Notes under the pieces: generated by a model
Databases searched by the model: none
What the model was told of the DNA's origin: nothing
The model's input: the letters and a program-made list of their open reading frames with translations, nothing else
Made by a program: the position numbers and the translations under genes
DNA from: Coptis chinensis
Taxonomy: Eukaryota > Streptophyta > Magnoliopsida > Ranunculales > Ranunculaceae
Direction of reading: 5' to 3'
DNA: 64,000 nt
NCBI GenBank assembly: GCA_015680905.1
Contig: CM027378.1
Span: 38,351,001 to 38,415,000, forward strand
Part shown: piece by piece, positions 1 to 11,027 of the stretch
How the letters are laid out: each line of letters begins with the position of its first letter
How positions within the stretch are numbered: the stretch's first letter is position 1

Positions 1-54
1 ATCTAAGTTTATCTGCAGTCGCACTACTCACTCCTTTCATTATAAAGAACGATA
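1..54 (+). repeat. direct repeat, copy 1 of 2
   Basis: About 54 bases beginning ATCTAAGTTT recur at 1422-1475 with only a few changes. The two copies bracket the LTR end and about 800 bases of non-coding sequence. The origin is unclear: it may be a duplication of LTR or captured DNA. Confidence 0.6.
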
Positions 55-621
55 TATTAACAGTCTAAATTGTGGTTGTTGAAGAAATTTATGCTGCGGA
101 TTTGTCTTTGTTAAACACTTCTTATTTGTTATTGAGATCAGATTTAATATACGGTGATGTTAATTTCTTGAAGGTAAAACAATTGGTTTGGTATTATGTA
201 TGAACTATGAGCAATTGCTACATGAATATGTAGGGCTAAATGGTTTTGTTGAGGTTGTTCTGGTAACGTAGGAGATGTATGTATGTTAGTTGCATTGTAT
301 GAGTCGTGTATTAGGGTTTCTGGAATGTGGTTTGTATATTTATAGTTTTCTTCTTATTCGAGAATTGGTTACTTGACTTAACTGGCATTGGTCGAGATGG
401 TTAAGTAGCTGGTTCTACGAATCAGTATATCTTTTAGTAGTTGAATTTACGACTGAGGTATGAGATTTTTATTTGGTTTGGATATATTCTTATTAAATTT
501 TCAGGTTATGACAGGTTTTATATTTATGAAATGTCGAAAATACAGATGAGGCTTTGTCGAAATTTTTCCAGAAAAGTCATGTATCTTAGGTATATAATTG
601 TTTTAGATTTGGGGCGTTACA
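1..621 (+). mobile_element. 3' part of a Ty3/gypsy-type LTR
   Basis: The stretch ends in GGGGCGTTACA, the inverse of a TGTAACGCC-type LTR start. It is followed after three bases by TGGTATCCGAGC (625-636), close to the initiator-Met tRNA primer-binding site TGGTATCAGAGC. No gag or pol reading frame follows, so only a terminal fragment and leader remain. The segment around 501-520 recurs at 26641-26660, marking a second relic of the same LTR family. The start of the LTR lies outside the window or is missing. Confidence 0.55.
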
Positions 622-624
622 AAG

Positions 625-636
625 TGGTATCCGAGC
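625..636 (+). promoter_or_regulatory. retroelement primer-binding site
   Basis: TGGTATCCGAGC differs by one base from the plant tRNA-iMet primer-binding site used by many LTR retrotransposons, and lies immediately after the LTR-like terminus at 621. Confidence 0.5.
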
Positions 637-1421
637 TTTAGGTACAAGTGTCTTAGCAGGCTTAGGTATCCTAAATATCTCCTAATCATGCTTAGGTTTA
701 AATTATGGGTTAATAACTGAGTTAGGACGCCCAACTGTGTTGGTTTATAAAGTTGTATTTTATCCATGTTTATTAAATTTACTTAGATTGGATGGGAAAG
801 GTTGAAGTGGGGTTGAGTTGTAAAAGGCTATGTGCCTTTAAAACGGTGGAAGGAGCTCTTTCACAGTCTACACTTAGCAGTTCTTCTACTACTTATTCTT
901 ATGCCCCATTCTAGAAGGGGCGGTAAAGCAACTTCGGAAGCCTAAACAGAGATTTCTTTGGGGAGTGGAGGAAGAGTAGTCAAAATTGCACATCGTAAGA
1001 TGGAGCGACATGTATCATATCTGTTGTTGGATCAAGCAGATTGTTTAGAAAGGAGATTTTTCTTTGTATGCCTAACGTTAGTGTATCTTTGTAAGGAGAT
1101 TATTGGTTAGTCTCAAAGGGGTTGACAAATCAAATACTAAAGTCAGTCCCTGATGGATAAAAACTTGAACTCAAGAAGGAGAAGAAAAGAAAGACCAATG
1201 CTGGCTAATAAGTATGCGAACTTGGTTGATCCCAATGGTCCAATTGACCCATTCGGAAATCAATGAAAAATGAAGGAAATTTTATTTTGGTGACGAAAAA
1301 AATACGAGGGCAAATTGATCTGCTTCAAGTAATTGATTCATTGCAGTACCTCAAATACTAGTCTCATGTCACTAGATTGAAGGTAATACCAAATGGTAAC
1401 CTACACATGAGCTATACAATT

Positions 1422-1475
1422 ATCTAAGTTTGTCTGCAGTCGCACTACTCACTCCTTTCGTTATAAAGAACGACA
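1422..1475 (+). repeat. direct repeat, copy 2 of 2
   Basis: Second copy of the sequence at 1-54, about 320 bases before the MOR1-like exons. It diverges abruptly from copy 1 after about 1475. Confidence 0.6.
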
Positions 1476-1798
1476 TATTTCTGGATTTAGGCTTTGTTAA
1501 GAAGAAAATTTATGTTGCTGTGGGAAAAAACTGCAGTTTCTTTTCTATACATCATAAGGTGTGGCAGCAGACTCTACTGTAAGCGTAGGTATGCTTTATC
1601 GATTGATCAGACTCAAAAACCATGGAGTACTGCTTTGAGGGAGACAATTGAGTGACAATTTTTTTTAGCTTATTAGTTGAACTTAGTTCTTTGGATTTGG
1701 CAATTTTGGTTGTCATAAATGTAGACATTTTTTGCTGGCCTTTTTTTACCGTTAGCAATGTTTTTTTGAAAATACATTATTTTTAAATATTCTTCTAG

Positions 1799-2169
1799 GT
1801 TTTGGAACTTCAGGACGATGCTATGGAGAAGGCAATCAAGAACAAAGTTGCCAAAGCAGTTGTGCCAGCTATCGATGTCATGTTTTAGGCATTAAGGTTC
1901 ACAGTTTGTTGTGTTTTCATTGTTGGATATGTACTTTATGTATGTACCTCTCAATATGTGAACTGATTGGAAGACACTTAATACTTTCTTTTTGTCACTT
2001 GGCCTTTTGTGTGTGTTTGTGTAGTGACTTCGGAGCAAAAGTTGTCCCACCGAAAAGAATTTTGAAGATGCTTCCTGAACTTTTTGATCACCAAGACCAA
2101 AATGTCTGCGCATCATCCAAAGGGCTGACGCTTGAGCTTTGTCGTTGGATTGGGAAAGATCCAGTATAG
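1799..2169 (+). pseudogene. MOR1: MOR1/XMAP215 microtubule-associated protein fragment
   Basis: Two exons separated by a GT-AG intron (exons 1799-1896 and 2025-2169) encode a short piece of the N-terminal TOG region of plant MOR1/GEM1, the XMAP215-family microtubule polymerase. Recognisable strings are AMEKAIKNKVAKAVVPAIDV in the first exon and VVPPKRILKMLPELFDHQDQ in the second, and the splice joins them in frame. The first exon has an in-frame TAG where the family has Gln (CAG). The second has Cys in place of Arg (CGC to TGC) and the reading frame stops at 2167. No other MOR1 exon is present, so this is a captured or duplicated fragment of a gene that normally encodes about 2000 residues. 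Confidence 0.8.
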
Positions 2170-3119
2170 AGTTGTTGTTTTATGGAATATTCTATTAGTT
2201 TGTCCCAAACTATGTTAGTCAAGACTGAAACTTTGAATTAGACTGAATTAAGTAAATAAGTTTTCAGGTTGTTTATTTATTTTATGGAGTGTAAGATGTG
2301 ATCACAAACACTCTGATTTTGATGATTGTGAAATTGGGTGTTTGGTGGAACTTTAGCTATTTGTTTCATTGTTTTCGTCACATGACTGTTTGTGAATTTT
2401 TTTTAACTTTAAAATTGATGTTATTAGCAATGTTTGGTTAGTTACGCATAACTCTGTCAAATTTAGTACAAAAAATATTGTATAACTGAATAAAAGACTG
2501 GCAAATTTTTTGCTTCAGTATTATTAGAATGTCATGCGTTATATAGAAACTTTAGTGTTTCTAGCTTACTAAATAAAAATTTAAACTAAGGCTTGCTTAG
2601 TCTCAATTTCAGTATGTGAAGCATTAGTTGAGTTGCAATTTAATCTGCATTTAACATGTCGTGGCATCTAACCGCTCAAGTTTTATGAATTATGCAACAT
2701 AGAAAATATTGGGCATTTGAGATGGCAATGTAGTATAGAAGTGTTATTTGCATAATACTATACATTGGTTTGATTGTGATTGTAATTGGTGTAAAAACCA
2801 AATTCATGTTAGCAAACGTTCTTTGGTTTCGTAAAGATTGTATGCACTATAGGCTTTATATCAAATGGATGTTGGTTGAATAGAACAAACCAAATTAACA
2901 TCACAAAGTGTATAATAGAAGTTAAAAAATAATAAAAATGTTAAACCCGTAATTTATAGTGGACTCTGGGCTTTTAAATGATTAGCTATTAATGTAGTAG
3001 GCCCTCTAATAAATATATTATTTATTCAAGTAGACTTTGGAAAATGGCTAGTTAATTCTAAAAATTGGCCATTTTCATTCGTAGCAAGGAAGCCGTAGAA
3101 GATGTCGATATGGTTACAC
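2170..3119. other. AT-rich intergenic stretch
   Basis: Non-coding sequence between the MOR1 fragment and the POLA2 promoter. I saw no exon, RNA gene or clear element boundary in it. Confidence 0.5.
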
Positions 3120-3123
3120 TAAA

Positions 3124-3175
3124 AGCCCAAAAGCCAATACTAATTGGGCTATGTTAGACTTATATCAAAAGCCCA
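3124..3175 (+). promoter_or_regulatory. site II cluster in POLA2 promoter
   Basis: Three site II motifs lie 90-140 bases before the POLA2 start codon: AGCCCA at 3124-3129, TGGGCT at 3145-3150 and AGCCCA at 3170-3175. Such motifs are known in promoters of plant cell-cycle and growth genes, bound by TCP factors. A CCCGCGC patch and a CT-rich tract (about 3213-3235) follow, typical of plant core promoters and 5' leaders. Regulation by these sites is inferred. Confidence 0.5.
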
Positions 3176-3263
3176 AACCCAATACCAACACAAGCGCGCG
3201 ATCTTTATTTCTCCCGCGCTCTCTCTCTCTCTCTGAGTCTCGGGCCTCACTTGAAATTTTCAA

Positions 3264-6200
3264 ATGGAAGAAGAAATTAAAGCTGAATTTGAAAGAAGTG
3301 GGTTTACTCTTGATCAAGAAGAAGACATATTGAAGAAATGTAAGTCGTCCCCCCTATATATATATTTTTTTTACTTGCCATTAATAATTTTCTTTTTCTT
3401 TTTCAGGTCTAACTTTTTGTATAAATTACAAACTGACTGCTTCTGATCTCGTTTCAAGTTGGGAAGTTTACTACCTCAACAGGTAATTATCAAACCTTAC
3501 GGCTTTGCTTCATTTTTTTCATGATATAGACATGTTTTTTTTTTGCAGGCAGTTAAATGGCTCGGTTGTACAGAATGGTCACATGGATGGTTTCTTGTTG
3601 CATCTTCAGAATGAACACAAGGAAATTTTAATTAAAGAGGAAGCACATCCACATATCTACTCTAGCAATGATGTCGATATGTGAGTATATGTATTATCTT
3701 GATTCCATTTTTTTTTTGGCGAAAAACATGATTATCCATAAAAGATACGTGGTGAAGTGGGATTTTATGAATTAATTAATAGTGATCTGTCTATGTAGGA
3801 TTCTAAGTGAAGAACATGAGGAAAACAAAGAGGAGACTATTGGAACTCCAGTAGACCAGAAAGAAAGATTGTACACTGAGACAATTGATTCAACGCCTGG
3901 AACGAATGGGATTGTGCCCTCTTCTGGTAAACCATCAAGACTGTCGACCGGCCACGTTACCCCTTTTGGGCAACGAACAAACAAGTTTGTTGTGCAATTC
4001 ACATTGAATGAGTTTGCAAATAAGAAAGAGAATGATAGTAGAGAGCAGGAAATTGTGGGCCATGAAGATGACATCATTAGAAGAGTTCAGCCCAGTGAAA
4101 GATGCTCTTTAGAAGTTCAAAGGTCGCGGCCAGAATCTGGTTGCAGGTTCATGTATGACAAGATTGAAGACAAGGTGGTTAAAGCTTACTACGAGAATTG
4201 TAGTTATTTCTAAGTTACTTATCGTGTTAGTTTTTGAATTATATTAGTGTTGATGTAGTTCAATTCACTTGAGAACCGCATAAGAAGGCTTACTACTGCT
4301 TTTGTTGCTTCTGGACTCTATGAGGAATCAGTGGACCCTACTATGGCTTCGCAGGTAATCTACATGTATAATAGTAATTCTCTAGTTATTTCAGTTATTT
4401 TTTTGCTTAGGATTTCTGAAATACATATCATCGTTGGCATCATCTTTCTCATATTATATTGAAGTTAGTTTGCATTAAATGAACAAACAGAAATTTACCA
4501 CTAAAATGCGATGCTTGCAGAAGACGAGTATATGGAAAGCCAAAAAGATGAGAATGTCAAAAAATGAATTTGTAATCTTGGGGTTAGCCCAAAAAGTTTG
4601 AAATAGAAATAATTTAAAGATCTGCTAACTTTTTGGGTGAAGTCATGAGCAAATAAAATCGATATTCTGTATACACATACATATGTATACAAAACAGACG
4701 TAGGTTTTTATATGTATACAAACAAGAACAAAAAGATCATTACATCTAAGGCTGTACTACAGGCGTCCCAATCAGTTATAATGTCATCAACGTTGACTGT
4801 GGGATCATGAAACACCCGGGAACAAAGTATTGCTTTACAAGAGCAAACAGCCCTCTAGTATCGTTTGGTTCCTGTCAAACCTAATAGTCCATGTGATTGC
4901 GTGAGCAATAATCTGGCTGACCAGACACCACATAGGAGATAGACGCTGCTGTGGTTGCTTGAAGAACATATTCTTCACAACACATTTGAGACATCAAGTC
5001 GACAATGAAGAGAGGCAAGAAAGACTCCCCAAAGATCTTTGGCATCCTGCAATCTAAATATAAATGCTGACTAGATTCTTCATCTTGTGTGCACATAAAA
5101 CAGTGGTTAATCAAATTCACCCCACTTTCTCTCAAGTTTTCTGTATTTAGAAGCCTCCCCTAAAGAAGAAGAATGTCCCACTTACTGTTTGAACATGCAC
5201 TTCATAGATACTTCCCAACGGGGTTTTAATGCCTAACCAATTCGCTTCTGTCAATTAATTGTTGGTTCACTTAGAAAAATTGTGTTCTGATAGTATTATT
5301 TACCACAGAAAAGTGCATTTTCGGTTGGAATGATTTCTTGTGACGGGGAAGGTCGTTTAAACGAGAAGTCTATTTTGTTACAAGGCAGGTAGACAACTAT
5401 TTCTTTTGCCCATCTCTTTCTATGTTCATGCTTTATTATTGCCAATTAGTCATGAATATTAATGTTTGGGATGAGTGCAAAGTGGCAGGCTGAATTGTTG
5501 TTTTGGCTTACCAATTACTAGCAGTGTTATGGAAGTAGGACTCATTGTTAGATGGGTTCATTATGGATTTAATACTAATTGTCTAATTTGGATATAGTTC
5601 AGTCAGGTGATCAGCTGTTCTTTAACTCTTTAACAGGAAAATTTGGTGTAAACGAACACTATCAACGCAATAATATCTTTATATAAGTAAAATCTCTCAT
5701 CAGTGTGATTTCTGACTAATTAGATTCTTGTCTGAGAATTTCAGAAAATAGATACTTGTAAGACACCAAACCATGAGTCCAACTTCCTACATGCTAACTA
5801 AAATAGAGGGATTTCATGATGCATATATTCATTGTAAAGTTTTTTTTTTCCAGCGTTGAGCAATCGGGAGGTCAGCGTGTGCGTCTTGACTTACAGAAAC
5901 TAACCCAGTATTCCTTTTTCCCAGGCCAGGTTAATTTTCGTTAATTATTAATCATAACGTATCTGTGTGATTCTTGTTTAGGATTAATGAAATCAATAAT
6001 GCTACTTGGACAGGTGGTAGGAGTTGAGGGACACAATCCATGTGGTCACTGCTTGGTCGCATCGAAGGTGTTTGATTCCTTTCCATTCTCAGTCTCCCCT
6101 GACGTGGAATTCCCTCCCGCAAAGAAGCAAGCTATGGACCACGAATTTCAACCAGATTCTCCTTCCAGTACACCTGAAAAGCTAAGTTTGGTATGGAAAA

Positions 6201-9200
6201 TAGCACCCACTTCCTTTGGACTGTAGGGTTTACAAAACAACTTAGTTTTTGTATGATAGCATCTGACAACCTTTTTGTGCCCTTGTATTATTAGATAAAT
6301 ATAATGTCAAATCTATAAGAAATACCACCCCCCCCCCAAGTGATTTTAATTAACTGATATAGGGATATTTTGTATTTTCGATGCATGGTAATTGGTCTTG
6401 ACATGTTGTTGCCTGTACTTAAGCTGATAATATAGTACATTGCTACTAACATAGAAGACAACCGGACTACCAAATGTGGTTTTTATCTTCGATTCATCTA
6501 TGGAAAGTGATTTGATTTTTTCGACAGGTTATTGCTGCAGGTCCTTTCACCACGACTGACAACTTGTTGTTCGAACCTCTTGTGGAACTGCTTGCATATG
6601 CTACAAGAAAGCAGCCTCAGTTACTTATGCTGGTAAGAAACAAACTCTTTCAAATTTGCTAAAATTTGAATCTTCCTGCGGGATTTATAGACATTTCAGC
6701 TCGTAGGCTCTCTTACTTTTGGCAGCTGGGGCCCTTCATTGATTCTGAACATCCTGAGATTAGGAAAGGAACGATTGATAGAAGCTTTGATGATATTTTT
6801 CACTCAGATATTCTAAGAAGGGTACAAAGTCTTACAATTTTTTAGACTCTCGGATGAAAGACGTTTTGCATTCTTTCACGTTATTCTTTTGCCTGATCCA
6901 GTTACAAGATTATGCCAAATATATGGGTTCTGCTGCTCGAGTGGTTCTTGTACCATCTTTACGAGATGCTTTCCATGATTTTGTTTTTCCTCAGGTGCTG
7001 TCATTGCCAAATTCTATAAACAATCCTTTTCTCTTGACATTAGAGCGATGCTTTAATTTTTAAACATTTAGATTTGAAGACGAATATTTTTGTTCATCTT
7101 CGTTTTGCAGCCTGCATTTGATATCCATTCAGATCTCAAAAATCAGGTATATTCTTATGTTGGCTTCATTCATACTAAGTCTGTTTTCTATTTTCTCTGT
7201 ACTGGCCCTTATTGATCATTACTATTCATATTCATTGTTCTTTCTTCTCTCTTGACCCAGATTACCTGTCTTCCAAATCCAGGGCTTTTCGATGCAAATA
7301 AGGTAAAACGGCTGATCTCTGCCCACTTATACAGAATTGGAGAAAGTATCTATCTATATCATCTATGCTGTTTCATGCTTTTCCCAACCAAACAAAATAG
7401 GCTGTCCATGCTTGTGATGTACAATAAGGACTTTGAGTTTCATTTAGGATCTATGTAACATTGACACTTTACATTTTCGAAAAATAAATAAATTGTGTCT
7501 GTCATTCCCCCCACCGACATTTGTCAAATACGTGGATTGCACTGATGCAGAAGTTTCCATGTTACATTTTCTAACCCTAAAACAAGAAGTGACAAACAAG
7601 GAGTGAGATGGAAAGATTGTTTTCGCTTGTTCATTGACAATCGGAAGAAGAGAGAAGAAGGAACAAAGGGAAAAACGTGGGTGCGGAGCAATTGCATTTT
7701 GTGCTTTTAGAAAGACTTTCGGAAAAATATAGGACATATACATGGCATTCTGTAGGACATATACATGACATACCCTTAAACAGAAGAAAATAGATTTTTT
7801 TTTTTTGTTTCAACACCTGCAACCCCTCGACACAGTCCTTCCACCAGAGCACCATTAGCATCAGGATCCTTTTTTCTTCCTATAGTTATTTATTATCATC
7901 AGAGGAGTGGATCTCTTTATAATTATGAGCAACTATTCCTAGGAGATCCCCATCAAAAAATAGGTTCTCTATTGGAAGCTCTACCTTATAAAGGAAATTC
8001 ATTGAAGTACACTTCAAAGCATGTATTTTGAAGTAAAGAAAGGATCTGGCATTGTTGAAGTAAAGAAAACAAGTCATTCAGTTGGGTGAACGGATTAAGT
8101 CAGGTCACAGTGGAGTAAACATGGCTGGTAACCCGTCTATTGAATTTTTATGTTTTTGGGTAAGTGGGTGAGAATCTGTAAGAACTTGACTTTTTCACTG
8201 AAGGATGTCATCTTAATCAGCAGGTCTGCCTAACAAAAAAAATAAAAATAAAAAATCAGCAGGTCCATCTTCTTTCGAGGTCCAAAACATGGAGATTTTG
8301 CTGTTCAGCCATTTGTTGCTATGTGTATCTTGATTTTCTAAATTCATTATAGAAGACCTGTCTTGGGTTTCCTTTTCCAGAGGTCTCATGTCGGCTATCT
8401 GAGCAGTGAGCAACATTGAACATCGATTAATTATGTTGTAATTATAGAAAGCCCATTGTGCAGACCTGTTTATCCACAACTTCAGGGTTTTTATTTAATT
8501 ATTTATCAGATTCCACATTTTTTAACAAGTCGAAAATTTTAAGTAATTCGGTTAAATTGCGGCTTACCTAAGGATTTTTGCGAGTTCCTCGCTTGCTCAA
8601 CTTTATAGATCTTACATGGTACTATTGTAGTATGTGGACAGAACCTGGTACCTGCTGTATTTGTGATACAAAGTTCTGTGTTTCAGACAAAAATAGGTTG
8701 CTGCACTGTGGATATCCTGAAACAGCTTAGTGGGGAAGAAATCTCAAGAATTCCGGCTGATGTATCTAGGGATCGCATGGCGCGACTTGCTACGCATGTT
8801 CTCAGCCAGCGCAGGCACGTGCCCGACCCTTTATTTTGGGGGATATAATGAAGTTAAATGTAAATTATATGTTAGGCCTAACAAATTCTTTGTCGAAACA
8901 GCTTTTATCCTCTGTATCCACCATCTGAGGATGTTCCGTTGGATCTTTCACTTGCTCCAGAAGCTCTCCAGATTCCTTCTATTCCGGATATTATCATCTT
9001 GCCTTCGGACCTGTCTCCCTTTGTGAAGGTAAGCAAAGTTCATGTGCTATTTCCTCAACTGAATAAAAATTTCACCAATGCTCTATCCAAACTCTACCTC
9101 AATCATTTAAAAAATTTACTGTACTACCATCCCTTGCAGTAGTTACTTTTGTCCTGTTTTTAATACAATTTATAATTACCCAGCAAAAAAAAACAAAAAC

Positions 9201-9455
9201 TTGTTACATTATCAGTTTGTGCTTGAAACCAACATCATAAACTGGCAAAATAGTAAATGGATTCTTAGGTTCAAATCATGATTGTCATTATAACAGGTTC
9301 TTGCCCTTGGCGAAAAGACTAGTACAGGAGAGCAAACCAGGTGCATCGCTGTGAATCCTGGAAGATTGGCCAAGGGGGTTGGAGGAGGCACCTTTGTAGA
9401 GATTAACTATCACGAGAACCCTGACAGAACACATGCTTTAATTTTCCGAATGTAG
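3264..9455 (+). CDS. POLA2: DNA polymerase alpha subunit B (16 exons)
   Basis: Accessory subunit of the DNA polymerase alpha-primase complex, which primes nuclear DNA replication. Exons read by splice sites and frame: 3264-3339, 3407-3482, 3549-3680, 3799-4174, 4259-4354, 5309-5388, 5854-5929, 6014-6190, 6528-6632, 6726-6821, 6902-6994, 7111-7146, 7261-7302, 8687-8814, 8902-9028, 9297-9455. They join into an uninterrupted 624-residue frame, about the family's length. The N-terminal helical domain starts MEEEIKAEFERSG. An OB-fold region follows (SFFPGQVVGVEGHNP near residue 300). A calcineurin-like phosphoesterase fold begins near residue 395 with LGPFID; in this family the fold is catalytically dead. 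It ends at NPDRTHALIFRM. Intron 14 begins GC rather than GT (8815). Introns 5 and 13 are long; intron 5 holds a LINE fragment. The ATG at 3264 was chosen because it opens the conserved N-terminus. Confidence 0.95.
4862..5210 (-). mobile_element. LINE reverse-transcriptase zinc-binding fragment
   Basis: On the - strand inside POLA2 intron 5, the translation around 4900-5180 reads LLNTENLRESG then CFMCTQDEESSQHLYLDC. This is the Cys/His pattern of the zinc-binding domain (zf-RVT) that follows the reverse transcriptase in plant LINEs. No intact RT domain is present upstream and the frame stops soon after. It is a short relic of an insertion in antisense orientation to the host gene. Confidence 0.65.
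7303..8686 (+). other. POLA2 intron 13
   Basis: A 1.38-kb intron, from AAG|GTAAAA to TTTCAG|ACAAAA. It holds no recognisable element. Reading frames inside it show no conserved protein pattern. Confidence 0.7.
8815..8901 (+). other. GC-AG intron in POLA2
   Basis: The exon ends CAGCGCAG and the intron opens GCACGT. Only this junction joins GCGCAG to CTTTTATCC in frame, giving QRSFYPLYPPSE, which matches the conserved family sequence. The nearest GT (8819) would shift the frame. Confidence 0.8.
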
Positions 9456-10103
9456 TTTTTTTACCAGAAATCAAATTTGAGCGTATCATTGTAATCCAAG
9501 AAGTGGCAAACACTGACCCACTCGATCCAACATTTTCGGGACAACTCCATTTCTATATTGAGTATCCATATTACATTCAGCTCATTGAAAGTATATATTG
9601 GATTATTAGTTCATGAAATCTGTCGGTGGGATGCTGTACATTTACTGGATTTGATGATGGTGCATGCGTATGTCCCCTACGTTTGTTTTAATACCAAGAG
9701 GGAAATGGAGAACATGGAGAAGACGAAGAAAGCCTTTTATTTCTAGAAGGAAGCCTTTTAATGTTTCAAAGTTTCAATAGGCCAACGACTCTAAACGGTT
9801 TTTTAGACCGCCAAAATCCTACTAACAAGTATGCAAATCTGGTAAACTCTTTGCTGCCATTTCAAAAGCGAGTTTTTTCTGAGTGGAATCAAGAATCTAC
9901 TATCTGACGATTATGACATTTAACAAACAACCAATAGTTCTTACACTGTTACAGTACACATAACACCTTACCAAGTACCCTAACTGATCAGTGTAACTCA
10001 ACTTCATCCTGGAGGTATGGGGCTCAAGTCTTGCCTTGGCTTCTTGAGCAAGGAGGCTTGCCCCAAGGGAATTTGGGTGAAGGATAAAAGAGAAGTACAA
10101 TTC
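9456..10103. other. POLA2 3' flank
   Basis: Probable 3' UTR of POLA2 followed by non-coding DNA up to the end of the permease fragment. No separate gene was recognised. Confidence 0.5.
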
Positions 10104-10432
10104 TTATACGTAAGTTTCATTGGTCACAATTATGAGTTCAGATTTTCGTGCGTTCTTGTACTCTCCAATGAAAAAAGAGGCAAATCCCCAATGCACAAAA
10201 CCAGGGACATGCCTTTCTCACCAGTGAACTTCTCATGGAATGCTACAATAGCAGCAACCTCGGTTAACGGGAGTAAAAAAGAAGTGATAATTCCGGTAAA
10301 GAGTGACGATGAACAGTATATGGTGCCAATCAGTCCTTGGAACAAAAGTTGCCACACTATGGCACTTGCGGCTAGGACCACGTAATACTTCACTTCACCA
10401 AGCTCGTAGACTCTTGCCTCTCTTGGAATGAC
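10104..10432 (-). pseudogene. purine permease (PUP) terminal exon with frameshift
   Basis: On the - strand a 3' splice site (CTGCAG|GTCATTCC) opens an exon encoding the C-terminal part of a PUP-family transporter of purines and cytokinins. It shows YELGEVKYYVVLAASAIVWQ, then SSLFTGIITSFLLPLTEVAA and AFHEKFTGEKG, with three or four hydrophobic membrane segments. Near 10190 the frame shifts by one base: the expected continuation WGFASFFIGEYKNARKSEL is found in the next frame, ending in TAA at 10104-10106. No upstream PUP exon is visible. The fragment plus the shift points to a pseudogene. Confidence 0.7.
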
Positions 10433-10544
10433 CTGCACCAGTGCACCACACAATAAAAGTTCAATATTGTTAACGTCATGCAAATGAATGTAAAAATAAT
10501 GAAGACTAAAGTGAATATGTTATGTGCATACATGCACATGTTGC

Positions 10545-11027
10545 TTTTAGAGTGGGGCTGGAAATGGAGCGGGTTCGGGTCGGATCAAACTATATCCATG
10601 CTATCTATATCCATGCCCATGCCCAGATCCATTTTTTCAATACAAAACCAGATCCGGATCCATGACCCGAATGGATCCTAAATGGCATACCATATCCGAA
10701 CCATTTATGTAAATGGGATAATCGGATCCGACCCAACCCGACCCGAATTGCGAACTACAAGTTCTCAATCACCCACGTGTCTACAAACAAGAGAGACCTA
10801 TTATTATTTGGAAGATATATTAACAAAATTTTATATTTTGGATTTGGATCTAGGAAGATCCGAACCGTTTAGAGTAAAACCATATTTGAATCCGAATTAA
10901 AAATGGATAATCCATATCCGACCCATTTTCTTATTCGGACTCATTATTAATGTCCCAACTTTAAAATGGGTTTGGATCGGGTCGGATTCGGGTCAAAACC
11001 CGCCCCATTTCCAGCCCTATTTTAAAG
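10545..11027. mobile_element. hAT-type MITE (467 bp) with 8-bp target duplication
   Basis: Element 10553-11019 has terminal inverted repeats TGGGGCTGGAAATGG / TAGGGCTGGAAATGG (right end reverse-complemented). The flanks are TTTTAGAG (10545-10552) and TTTTAAAG (11020-11027), an 8-bp target-site duplication with one change. The interior is rich in GGGTCGGAT/ATCCGACCC-like repeats and codes for nothing. An 8-bp duplication is typical of the hAT superfamily. Confidence 0.75.

Noticed and set aside
3772..4077. 101-codon - strand frame opposite POLA2 exon 4
   Set aside because: It is the shadow of a confirmed exon; no splice or start context supports it.
5978..6013. Alternative start of POLA2 exon 8 after TTGTTTAG (about 5982)
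   Set aside because: It gives GAT TAA in frame; the later acceptor before GTGGTAGG keeps the conserved PGQVVGVEGHNP.
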